A program made the translations under genes and the position numbers. The notes beneath the pieces were generated by a model. It made no database searches. It saw nothing but the letters and a program-made list of their open reading frames with translations, and was not told the DNA's origin. From Symbiodinium natans (lineage: Eukaryota; Sar; Dinophyceae; Suessiales; Symbiodiniaceae), in contig CAJNDS010000272.1 in assembly GCA_905221605.1 (NCBI GenBank), positions 1-42,500 of the forward strand: 42,500 bases of DNA, read 5' to 3'. Of this stretch, positions 9,948-20,900 are shown one piece after another. Positions within the stretch are counted from its first letter, which is position 1, and each line of letters opens with the position of its first letter.

Positions 9948-10524
9948 CTGTGCAAAGAGAGACGAAGTTTTCCTTTGCTTGGATGTCCCGAACTTGAGAA
10001 TCCACTCTGCGTTGAGGGCTTAGGGTTTATAGGGTTCCGAGCCAACTTGTTCCAAAAGATCCCATACTTTGCAACGACGGGAGGAATCTTATGGTATCCT
10101 CCGTCTCCACAATCCCTGTCTTGGGCCCTGACCAGATGCAACCTTGGGCGGGCGATGCTCTATGACTCTACCCTTAGCCACCCTAAAGGGCTTGGGGGTG
10201 TACTGGACAGAAGACAAGAATGAAGCTTCTTGTGGTACTTGGGCCATTCGATGCACGGGTATGTTCAGGCGTTGTCAGGGATAGACATCTGAAAGAAATC
10301 TATGGCCGGCCCTGTATGGCTCTTCAAGGAACGCACCTCCCACGTGGCATTCCTTATATGTCAAGTCAAAGGCATGAGGACTTTATTGAAAACAGCCATC
10401 ATGCAGGAGAAGCCAGGGTTCCAAAAGCGAGTTGCTCCCAAAACCAAATCCTCTCCAGCCCTGCGCTCGCCACCTACTCCTCAAACTCTGAGGCTTACGC
10501 AGCCACAAGCTGCAGCCCTTCAAG

Positions 10525-10925
10525 AGATTGTTATTATGATTATGATTATGATTATGATTATGATGATGATTATTGTTATCATTGTTATTATAATTAGTAT
10601 AATCAATTAATATTTTCAGTATAAGAATTATTATTATTATTACTATTATTATTTTTATCATTACAGTATCAGTACAATGACAAAAGCTTCCGGGGGGCGG
10701 TGTGAGGCCGTTGGCGTAGCGATGCTGGATGTCGGCGCCGTTCTCCAGCAAGTCCTCCACCAACCTCGGATCCCGACAACATCTCCAAATCCTACTATTA
10801 TTATTATTATGGTTATTATTATTATTATTCTGATTAATATTATTAGTATTACTACTTTTTTTTATTGTGATTTTGAATATATTATGACTATTATTATTTT
10901 TTATTATAATTACGACTCTTGCTAT
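10525..10925. repeat. AT-rich trinucleotide/hexanucleotide microsatellites
   Basis: TTATGA and ATT/TAT repeats on both sides of the ankyrin exon at 10699-10764. Confidence 0.85.
10699..10764 (-). CDS. Ankyrin-repeat exon, second half
   Basis: LVEDLLENGADIQHRYANGL then TP: a clear ankyrin loop and helix. The acceptor is CCGAG, and the GC donor precedes a C run. It sits between two AT-rich microsatellites. Confidence 0.65.
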
Positions 10926-11036
10926 TGTTATTCTTACACACCACTCATCTCAAGTGCTCAATATTTCCTGAAATGGAACTTGTACAGCTCGATGCACACA
11001 ACATGCCATGAAAGATTCTGAAGGCCTCATGAGACC

Positions 11037-11148
11037 CTAGACCCTAAACCCATAAACCCATAAACCCTGAACGCCAAGCCCTAAACCCTAAACCCTAAAT
11101 CCTAAACCCTAAACCCTAAACCCTAAACCCTAAGCCCTATACCCTAAA
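11037..11148 (-). repeat. CCCTAAA block
   Basis: About 14 units, partly 8-mers, left of the ankyrin exon at 11176. Confidence 0.93.
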
Positions 11149-11175
11149 GCATCTCAGCCCCCCAGGCCAGGCAGC

Positions 11176-11210
11176 TGCACGTTGCCCTCCTTGATTGCCT
11201 CCTTCAAGGC
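11176..11210 (-). CDS. Ankyrin-repeat exon, first half
   Basis: ALKEAIKEGNV follows a GCTCCCAG acceptor. Using a GC donor (CA|GCTGCC) and the next exon restores EGNVQLVEDLLENGAD, a canonical ankyrin repeat. Flanked by CCCTAAA (left) and TTTAGGG (right). Confidence 0.6.
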
Positions 11211-11224
11211 CTGGGAGCATCATC

Positions 11225-11269
11225 GGGTTTAGGGTTTAGGGTTTAGGGTTTAGGGTTTAGGGTTTAGGG
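11225..11269 (+). repeat. TTTAGGG block
   Basis: Six perfect units 14 bases right of the ankyrin exon; inverted partner of 11037-11148. Confidence 0.95.
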
Positions 11270-11467
11270 TCGGCTCACTCTTCTTTTGGCTTGTCAACTG
11301 CTCTGCAGGTGCCTGGCTTCTTAGAGTCAACTTGTTGTTAGTATTATTTTCTATATTTTCTGACATTCTTTGCTGTGTTTGTACAATTCATAGCACTAGT
11401 ATACTAGCACTTGCCAAAACAACCTGAACTCAAGACATCTCAAGACGCAAACCTCCCCAAACATTCG

Positions 11468-11572
11468 ATTGAGCCCTTTGGGAAGCGTCCTCGACGCGCT
11501 GTGCGAGCGCGGCCTCCTCCTCCTCCTCCGCCTCCTTGGGGCCCAGGCCCATAACAGTCTTTGGCTTCAGGC
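11468..11572 (-). CDS. Candidate Glu-rich exon
   Basis: LKPKTVMGLGPKEAEEEEE continues to LAQRVEDASQRA on minus. It is coding-like by composition, but the splice ends are not fixed. Possibly the methyltransferase tail. Confidence 0.35.
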
Positions 11573-11725
11573 TTACAATATTCTTCCCACCCCCCTTCCG
11601 GGTAGGGCCCCTTAGGTGTGGGATGTTCAAGACGTTCAAGACGCTTCCTTTCGTTTGAGACGTCGAGGTAAGTCGCAGGTCTGACGTCCAAGCATTTAAG
11701 ACCATTCTTCACAAGCATCCAGAAC

Positions 11726-11765
11726 CGCTCGCCTCCTCATCGCTGTCTTCCGCGTCGCAGCTCAA
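11726..11765 (-). CDS. Candidate acidic exon after the methyltransferase
   Basis: LSCDAEDSDEEAS is open between ATGAAG and G|GTTCTGG. It could be a C-terminal exon of the methyltransferase or the start of the next gene (an ATG lies 6 bases upstream). Confidence 0.35.
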
Positions 11766-11893
11766 CTTCATGGCTACGGCTACGGCCTGTGGCCCTCAGG
11801 CACCTGCAAGGGGAACTGCTGGCCTCGAGCTTGTGGTATCTTTTGGTGACATCTGTCACTTGCTGCGGCAAGTGCAGGGCAGGATGTGACATT

Positions 11894-12787
11894 TCAACGA
11901 AACGCATCCTTGCTGGGTGTATAACTTTTTTGCGGCATGTACGTAGTGGTTCCAGTGGTTCTGCCATCTGCAAGTTCCTGCAACGTGCTGTGAACCTTGA
12001 CTGCGAGGTAGGCGAATCCCAAGTTCTCAGCTCTGCATGCGAAAATATGCCAAGTGCTATGAGCCTGACCATTGCATCTGTGGGTGAGCACGGAGAAGCA
12101 CTGTGGCCTGCCGACACCAAAGCTGCTGAAGCCCTGCAACATGAGAGCTTTTTTCCGCAGCGCGCTTTCTTCATTCCTCTCTTCACTCCCTTCACTCCTC
12201 AGCAGCCATGCTCCCACGTCACCCTCCTGCAGGGGCTCCTTCAAACAGCTCCACTCCAGGTGATGTAAGGCCAGCAGCTCGAAGAGCCGGTGCTCCCGTG
12301 GGCGCTCGCGAGACTCGTAGACCAGCAAGCAGCTGCCCTTCAACTTCCGTAAGAAGAAGGACAAGGTCTCCACCAAGGCTTCTAAGGGGTCCTCCTCCAG
12401 AATGGACCAGCCACCCCAATACGCCACCTCGCATGCTACCAGGTTCAACCTGGAGGCGCTTAACAACCTCAACGCGCCCTCCATGGCGTCGAGATCGCCC
12501 CACGGCAGCGTGTGGAAGGCCACGTGGACTCCGTTAAGCTGGGCAGTCTGCGTGACGAGCGGCGAGCACTCCGCAAAATCGGTGGCTACGACCTGATAAC
12601 CTTCCAGCGCCAGAAAAGCTGCTAAGCCTCCGCATCCGCTGCCCAGCTCCAGTACCGGCTCCTCTCGTGGCAGCGCCACCGCCAAGCGCGCTGCCACCTC
12701 TTGCGCCTGCCAGGGTCGACCAGCAACCCCCATGGAGGCATCGGTGGCGATACGAATCTCTCGCCCCATCCAATGCACTGCTTCCAT
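11894..12787 (-). CDS. Lysine methyltransferase, METTL21/methyltransf_16 type
   Basis: SAM-dependent methyltransferase, probably acting on lysines of a cytosolic protein. Motif I is VLELGSGCGG (residues 45-54), preceded by GRPWQAQEVAARLA, the usual W-containing helix. VVATDF (66-71) supplies the acidic residue for the SAM ribose. LPWGD (94-98) and CEVAYW (119-124) correspond to the LxWG and DVVYW-type motifs of family 16. Family members are usually about 200-230 residues, and the fold is complete near residue 195 (GAWLLRSEG). The remaining 100 residues of the 297-codon frame are low-complexity and probably intron read-through or a spliced tail. The start Met sits 17 bases after TTTTTCACAG. 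Read leftwards; the left flank may hold acidic 3' exons. Confidence 0.8.
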   Translation of the reverse strand: MEAVHWMGREIRIATDASMGVAGRPWQAQEVAARLAVALPREEPVLELGSGCGGLAAFLALEGYQVVATDFAECSPLVTQTAQLNGVHVAFHTLPWGDLDAMEGALRLLSASRLNLVACEVAYWGGWSILEEDPLEALVETLSFFLRKLKGSCLLVYESRERPREHRLFELLALHHLEWSCLKEPLQEGDVGAWLLRSEGSEERNEESALRKKALMLQGFSSFGVGRPQCFSVLTHRCNGQAHSTWHIFACRAENLGFAYLAVKVHSTLQELADGRTTGTTTYMPQKSYTPSKDAFR

Positions 12788-12822
12788 GTCCTGTGCAAAA
12801 TGTCCTGTGAAAAACGACTAAG
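12788..12822 (-). promoter_or_regulatory. Probable spliced-leader trans-splice acceptor
   Basis: In gene sense, GTCGTTTTTCACAG is followed 17 bases later by the methyltransferase ATG, with a second GCACAG only 3 bases before the ATG. Dinoflagellate mRNAs receive a trans-spliced leader at such pyrimidine-AG sites. Inferred from position only. Confidence 0.5.
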
Positions 12823-12829
12823 ATGCCTC

Positions 12830-14630
12830 GTCGGAGGCCGCCATCGAACTCAAGGAATCTCCAGTCATAAAGACTACTAAATGACCCCTTAACTAGGAAT
12901 CTCCAGTCATGCAGTCCACAAGACCACTTATGTAGCTTTGTGATTGAATTTCATACACGAACCTGAAATCCCACAGTGAGCTGGTCAACGAAGTGGGACG
13001 GCTCAAGTTGCGGTGCGTGTGGGGGGCCGTGTGGGGGGATAGCAGCATCTAACAACAACCCCATGGTGACCCAACTTTGCATTGCCCAAGCTCAACGTTT
13101 CAGCAAACTCCTCCGGCGAAATCGCCGAAGCCCAAATGCCCGTGACGCCACGCGCTTGACAACCCTAGAATTCGGGAGCATCTGCACCTCATTGCCAATT
13201 TGCAGCTTCTCGTTGGTTGGTCTGATTTGGAGTGTGTGATGGTGCGCACTCTTGAGGATCTCAGGGCAATGGTTGCTTGACATGTGCTGAACACGTGTGG
13301 AACACACGAGGCAGCTCTCGACACCTCTTGAAGCCAGCAACTTGCGAGACTTGAGCTGGTCAACAACGACTACGGCATGACAAAAGGCACAATTATAGTG
13401 AGGGCGGTTCAAGCGGGGTATGTCTTCCCTAGATACCTACCCGCCATGAACCCCCCTCCCTTAAGAACCCTATAGCGCTTGGGGCATCTAAGGCTCGAGC
13501 TCTCTGAAGCTCAACTTTTAGCACTCTCTCCAGGCACGGGTGGACTGGCGAGCCGGCTAAATCGCTCAGGACCAAACGTCCCCAACGCCACGTCCTTGAC
13601 ACGCAGCGCAGGCAAGGGGGCATCTTATCGCGGTCGCGCGAAGGCTTCTCGTCATCTTGGCGTGTTCTGGGTACCTACCCTCGCTCCAAAGCATCCAACA
13701 GAAAGGGGGGGGGTGCTTGTAAATTCTGGTTTCAGATGGACAGCCAAAGCATGGAGGTGACTCACCGTGACTCGCGATCATCATCCCCAGATCAGCCCGC
13801 TGGCCTTTAAATTTGAAGTTCCCGGATGCGCGCGCTTTCAGCTGCCAAGGCCTCCGGCAGTGAGAAACCTCTAAGCCCTACAATGCCTTAAAGCCTTAAA
13901 GCGCAGACAGGCGCAGACTAGTCCACTCTTGCGCTGGAGAAGTGCAGACTCCAAAAACGCCTCTGCCCTCTCACGCTAAAAAGGAACACGCACTGAGTAT
14001 GTACTGAAAGAGCACACACCTCACACGAGCGAGACTGGCCCGCAAGAGTGACGAAAATTCACCCAAGAGTGGGGCCGCCTCGGGCGAGTTGAGGCCTCTC
14101 TCTTCGCGATACTCCGGCCGGTGGAGGTCGACCCTGGCATTTCTAGGATCTTAAGAAGGGGTCTGAGGTGCCCGCAAGGCCTACTTCCCGATCAAGAACA
14201 TTCAAGAAACAGGGATTCAGTTTGCATCCTTCAGTTCTCCCTACTTCCAGTCACCCCCCCCCCCCGGCCACAAGATCGAGCTGTGGACAATCTTTGTTTG
14301 GGGGCCTCTGGCTCCTCACATGCCATCCGATGTTTTCATTCGCCGCTTCCAGCTCTGAGAGGCGTCTAGAACAAGCAGGCTCTCTGGTCCCCTTCTCCCC
14401 TTCCCAACCTCTCCGGTGTGTGGGATTCCCCGGATCACTTTCAGGGGCCGCAGACCGATGCTGCGTGCACCTGATGCAGCTTGATTAAACGATATTCTGG
14501 AACATGCTTTAATTCTGGGACGCTCCCTGGGGCCTCCTGGTTGAGACCCCCTGGGAACCCCCCTTGCCCCCCTGGACCCTCCCTCCGGCCCTGACCCTCA
14601 ACACCTCCTTGGGACCCTCCTTAACACAGC
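12830..14630. other. Interval between oxygenase and methyltransferase
   Basis: Probably the oxygenase 3' UTR and intergenic spacer. It has no telomere-like arrays. Two short related segments are present (see findings), plus weak minus frames such as QLKSRKLLASRGVES at about 13.3 kb that I cannot support as exons. Confidence 0.4.
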
Positions 14631-14870
14631 CCCTAAAGCCTTGTGAGCAAAGGCTTTTTCGAATTTCTTGGGCCTTGGGATGTGGGCTGGCCGCGCTGCC
14701 GAGGCGGCGCGCGCAAGCGTGTAGAATTAGCAGCCCCAGACCCGCAGCACCGGCTCTTGCCAAATCCACCCTCCCGCTTTGAGACCCTCCTGTGGCTTCG
14801 CTGCAGGGCGTGAGCCCCTAAACTGCTAAAAGCCCCCAACAAATCCTTCCCACCCAGAACCCTTCCCAAC

Positions 14871-14989
14871 CAGAAGTCCCAATTACTGATTGGCCGCCCG
14901 TGGAGCCTAGTGGTCAGGAACTCCCGCGCAGGAACTGGTGGCAGCGATGGGTTCGTGGCCGCGAAGCCAGCGAAGGGCGGCGCGTCGAT
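14871..14989 (-). CDS. Oxygenase gene exon 24, C-terminal segment
   Basis: The frame NPSLPPVPAREFLTTRL matches the YxPVTAGEYLxxR tail of the family and enters in phase 0. The end is uncertain: a GTTGGG donor is used here, but the frame stays open to a stop at 14633. Confidence 0.55.
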
Positions 14990-17900
14990 CTGCGTCAACT
15001 TGCTCAAGAGGGATCGATTGGGCAGGGGGCGTGAGTTGAGGGTTTAGGGAGGCATTCAGCACGCTAGCGCTTGGTAGATGTTTCTTTTCCGAGATTTCAA
15101 GGTGGGAGAATTCCTAAGCCCCCCAAAACTCAGGCCTTCGGTGACAGGGCGCCCGTGATGATTGACAGGCGCTCGTGCGACTGGCGGTTTGCCAGAACTC
15201 CTTGGGTCAAGTGTGGGGGACCCAAGGGGTCACTTTTGAAACGTTGAAGGCACCTGAGGGACATCTTGGGGGCAATCCGTGGTACTCTGCTGTTTGGGAT
15301 TAGGGTCGGAGATATATTTAGGGATATTGAGGGATAGTTAGGGATGTTGCAGGACATGTCGGGTTTATTTAGGGTTGTGTCATACCTCCGCAGTGGCCCC
15401 AAGAACCCAGTCACCCCAAACAGTGCCAGAGCTGCGGTGGACGGAGGCCTTCCAGCGCCCACCGGTCCAGCGCGACAGCAGGGCCCCGACATTCAGCACC
15501 TGGTTTAGGGTTTAATTAAGGGTTTAGGGTTTATGGTTTACGGTTTATATAGGGTTTATAGGGTTTAGGGGAAACAATGGCGGGGCAGCTCGCTGGGCGA
15601 AGCTTTGATGAAGAATTGTTTTGCTACCTGCTACCGGACATGCACCACCTCTTTCGTTTTTCCTCCTCCACGTCACACTCGCGGAGATGCAGTGTCGCGC
15701 CAGCAAAGAGGGGCGACAGGCGAGTGACAGAAGAGCTCTTGTTCAAAGCAGAATCCCCAAATCCAACTCAAACGCCCCACATACAGCCTGACATACAAGG
15801 CAAGATGCTTGGAGCAGCAACCCCCCCCCCCTCCAATAATCTCCAAAAAACATAGCATACTTCGAAGTCAACCTTTCAGACGATAGAGCCCAGGGCGCAA
15901 AGGTGTTGGGAACAAACGGCACGTCAACCCAGTGCCGATCCTGACAGTGGGCTGCAATTCGGAGGCCTCTGCAGTTCGGGTGCTGTGTGTAGTCTAGGGT
16001 TTAGGGTTTAGGGTTTTCAGATGTTGCTTGGACTTACACCGTACTGGTTGAACCTTCGCCAAGGTCTCTTTGGAAGAACTCGCAACAGTCTCTGCCAAGC
16101 CGGAGGTGAGACCCCGGCATCAATTATACCCCCCCCCCCCCGGTGGTTTGCGGCCTCTTCGCGACCCGTGCTGCCAACACGATCACTGACATCCACCTGT
16201 GGAGCGCAGGGGTGCGGTGAAGTGGAGAGTGGCAGCTGGGTGCAGAGGCCAGGGGAGGAATCTCAAGCTTCGCAGGGGAGCCCAGCCTAACCCTCTTGGT
16301 GAAGGAATTAGTGGTGCCACTGGGGGTGTTAGAGAGATGACGAGGGGCTTCTTCTCTTCTAAACCCAAAATCCTATCCCTAAACCCTAAACCCTAAGCCC
16401 TCCCCCCGCTACATTGCTCCTTGCGAGTGGGCCTGCAGCCCTCTCTTGTTGGCAGGGTCCAAGGCAATGACGGTGACCTGCACATTCTACCCGGTATTTG
16501 TTGTTTAAAGGCCCTGGGGGATTCTTAGGTCTAAGGCTTAGGTTTGTTTCGTTTAAGGTCCTGGGGATGCTTAGGTTTGTGTTTAAGGTCCTGCGGGAGT
16601 GCTAGGGCGTTTCGGGCGTGAGGGCCATGTCAGGGCCCGGTTCACCTAACCCTAAACCCTAAACCCTAAACCCTCAACCCTCAACCCTAAACCCTAAACC
16701 CCTAAACCCCTAAACCCCGAAACCCCTAAACCCCTAGACCCTGACTTGCGAAGCCCGGGAACGCCGCCGGAGTCGATGTGCGAGCCGTAGCCCATCAGGT
16801 CGTCAGTAGCTGCCTCCACGGCTCGGAGAGGTTTCGAGGCTCTCGCTTCGAAGCTGCTGCTGAGATTCCAGAAGGGCAGTGCGTGTGCAGTGCGTGTTGA
16901 GATGATGCACAGACACCCACCCACACACACACTCATACACATGCTCCTTTCCCGGCCCGGTGGGTCGCACCATCTTCTCATGACCGTGACCCTGAAGCCA
17001 ACCCCCGTCCCACCGTTTGTTTGGGTGCCTTGCTTAAGGGGCCCTGGGCCTCCGTTTGGGTGCCGCGCGGAATCATTGTTGCCTCCCTGATTTCTGAAGA
17101 GGCTGCACGCCACCCCAACCTCTAAACCCTGAGTGCCTCAGCAAAGGCAGCAGGCAGCTCTGGTCTTGCTTAGGCGGGGTCCCACATCTGGGACACAGCG
17201 GGACGCAGCGAGAGGTACAAGCGAATGAGTTCTGATCGGTTCGCTGCAGGTCCCTCGCTCGCGAAAAATGCTTCGCACGGCCGAGCCGGTAGACCGTCTT
17301 TTAACAAGTAAGGCACTAAAAACACAAATATAGCCATGTATTTCTACTAAAATTCTAATGTTCCTAAGACGAATATCAATAGCAATAGTGACAGTGAATG
17401 CAATATAACAAACACAAAAAGTACGAGCCATGTATGTGATACATACATATATATATATACATATGTATACATGATATATCAATACCTGATAAAGGAGAAG
17501 AATCGCAGTAAGAACAACACATACGAGATAAGAAACAACACACATTTTTTTGAAAACAACAAGCAGCCATCCTGGTACCCTAAGGCACCGGCGCTCGCGC
17601 CTCGGTCACAGAGGGGTAGTATGCCAGGCGGAGGCCGCCGGCGGAGGGCGTCATCACCAAGTCCAGCTCCTGGGACTTCGTGCCGACGAATCTCCGGGGG
17701 GCTTTGTTGGGGTTTCCTTTTAGGACTCGAAGGGGCCCTAAACCCTAAACCCTAAACCCTAAACCCTAAACCCTAAACCATAATTTTTTGTATGCGCCGC
17801 TTCCGAGCTCGGCTCTTCGACGAGTTGTGTTCGCTCCGATGACAAAGAACAGCCCTAGCACGATGTAACTGCAGTAGTTAGAACACTCTATATTACAGTT

Positions 17901-20900
17901 CTGATCATACTTGCTACATTTTGCCTTACAAAAGTACGACAATGCTGCGCTTCCAGGGCCACCTCGTCCGTGGCACCAAGGGACAGCTGAAGCGCCTTCG
18001 CCGCCAACCTTGCGCAGTCGTCACGGCTTGGGCGCAACCCCAAGCCCACCACATGGGCATCTCCGAAAAGAGGGGTACGCCGCAAAAACCCCAAAAGACT
18101 GTATAAAATCGGCTACCCCTATTTTCGGAAGCCCCCCCCACATCTTTCACTTCCTCCACGTAGACCCGGCCTGGCTACTTTCTCGACCGCCCGGAGGAAC
18201 GTGGTAGCGGGCCTTCGGCGGCAGCTTTGCCTATCCTTGCTTGCCTCATGACCCCCTCAAGCCTCGCCCTAAACCCGAACCCCCTGAAAGCTGAGTCGCA
18301 CCGTTCGCGGACAAGCTTGTGAGCTAGGTGTGGGGCCCAGGTTGGACAGTCTAACCGACTCCTACTACTGAGGGCGGCGCTACGCTGAACAAAATGCCCA
18401 TACCCTAAACCCCCCAAAATACCCTAAGCCCTAAAGCACTACATCCCTGAAATCCCGAAACCCCCGCAAAAAGGGCCCCTATCCAATCTGTACGTAAAAA
18501 ACTCCGAATTGGAGGCCTGTACCCTCTGCACCCTTCCCCATAAGACCCCCCTTAAACGCCTGTGGACCCCCCGGTCGCCTGGCAACCACCTCCGGGGTGC
18601 CCTCCTCCATCTCGCAACCGCTGAGATCCTGGTTTAGGGTTTTAGGGTTTAGGGTTTAGGGTGATCCTTGGGGAGGGAAGGAGCTGTCATGAGAGGTGGC
18701 TCTTAGGGTTTCCAGGGTTTAGGGCCTTAGAGGTTTAGGGATCGTAGAAGCTTAGGCGGCCTTTTCTTTCTGGGGTTAAAAGTCATAGAGGTTAGAAAGC
18801 CCGGGCGCAGGCTGTTTGCTTAGAAGAAAACAGTTCAGGGCTTTAAGTGGTCATCACTGCCGGAAGAGCTAGAGAGATGTGCACTCCAGTCATGGGAGGT
18901 GCCCCCCCCCCCCCCCGCCCTTGTGTCACCTGCAACATCACGCGGGACATCTCGACAGACCCCGAATGCGCCCACGAATTGCAAGTCGACGTCTTGTTTG
19001 CTCCAAGCTCAGATGCAAGTCCAGCTTCAAAGCTTTGGGCTGGAGGGATGAAATCCCAAATGATGGAGAACATTAAGGATGGCTCTAGGGATTATGCGCA
19101 ACGCGCAACCTGGGAGGCAATGAGGCGTCCTTCGCATGGCAAACGCCGGTGGAGCCGGAGTCTTCCTTCCGCACCTTCTCCATCTGAACTGCCTTTTGCA
19201 GGTGGAAAGCTTCTCTTGGCTTCTTCGCCAGGCCTTCTCGGACGTTCGTATGCCCAAGTGTCTGTAAACCCGAGTTAGACCCTAAACTCTACTGAGTCTG
19301 CTGGGTCATGGTTAGGGTGTCGTACGGAGATCCATTGCCAACCCCCCTGTTTGTTTTGTACATTGTAAAGCACCTGCGCAGCCTTCTTCAGCTTCAGCTT
19401 CATCACATAGGGGCTAGAGATTAAGATATTAAGCCCCTGAAGATATAGGGTTTAGGGTTTTACTAGTACAATTACAATACAGTGCGTTTATATGAAGTAG
19501 GGTTCATATTTCTTGTACCCCCAAAAGGACACCAAATATATACACTCACCAATATTAAAAAGGAACCCTATATACACTCACCCAGAACAGTAAACCCTAA
19601 ACCCTAAACCCTAAACCCTAAACCCTAAACCCTAAACCCTAAACCCTAAACCCTAAACCCTGTTTCATATAACTTATCACGTAGCGTTTGGAGGCCTCGA
19701 CGCCGCCCGCCAAGCCAGCCAACCCGGCTGTGAGCGACTCCACGGCGTCGTTGGGCCTGGAAAGCACGGAGGGGGGTTTCGGGTTTAGGGTTTAGGGTTT
19801 AGGGTTTGGGGTTTGGGGTTTAGGGTTTAGGGTTTAGGGTTTTGTGTTTTTGTGGGGGGGGGGGGGGTCTCTTGAGCTTTGAAGTGCGCTTGCTGGTCGT
19901 CGCCCAAGCCCTCGTTCGTCTCTTCGAAACTTCGTCGGTGCTGTACATCCACATTGACATGACGACGCTCGTGAGACTAAGAGGCAGAGGGACCATACTA
20001 AGGGCCCACGGCTTTAACCTTAGATCTATTATTCGGGGGATTCTCTAAATTATGGTCCCGTTTGAGGTCGAAGTGAATAGTTCCTCCTTGGGGCTAGTAT
20101 CATAACTTATAATCGTACATAACCCCCCCCCCCCCCCCCCCAAAAAAAAAAGAAAGGGACCATAATTTTGAGGACTAATATAACTCCTGATTCCTTCGTC
20201 GAACTTATGAACCTTCCTTTCGCCCAAATCCTAACAGACTTGTGAACCGTTCCTTTCGCCCAATGCCAAACAGCACGTACGTCAACCGTGCTGCTTCTGA
20301 AGGGTAAGTTGTGCTGGCTGATGCTGTGCTCGCTGGAACTCACTCTGCTACTCCTGGGTCCTGGGTCCAGGGTCTCCCTTAACACCGACCCTAGGGGACC
20401 AAATGAGACCCAAGAAGGGTTTATGCCTCATATTGCCTTAAGAGTACTTGTAGTAAGGGTAATAAGGACCCCAATACCTGAGCCCTACAAGGGTTTATGG
20501 TTCAACATGGCTAAGCCCTAAACCTTTAACCCTAAACCCTACAGCAAACCCTAAACCCGAAGCCCTAAAGCCTAAGTAGAACAAGGCAAGAGATGGCACC
20601 CCAAGGAGCGAAGAGTCCAGAACACCAGGCCCCTAGAAATTCGGGTTTAGGGTTTGGGGTTTAGGGTTTGGGGTTTAAGGTTTAGGGTTTGGGGTTTAGG
20701 GTAACCAAAGAACCAGCTCCCGTCCTTGAGAAATCGCCCAGAAGTTGGGCCCCGTTCTCCTGAAAGAAGGGGGCGAAAGCGTTTTACAAATCCAGGGATG
20801 CTTGCGGCACGGCTTAGGGCTTAGGGCTTAAGGCACCAAGTCATGACGGGGCTTGGAAAACCCGCCTGCATGCTGACGTAGCCACCGAAGCCGTAGCCCT

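Noticed and set aside
11755-11785. Relict dinoflagellate spliced leader (CCGTAGCCAT on minus)
   Set aside because: Only about ten bases match and the following bases differ; the sequence is also a short GTAGCC tandem.
12208-12537. 109-codon plus ORF rich in Arg/Pro/Thr
   Set aside because: Antisense of the methyltransferase.
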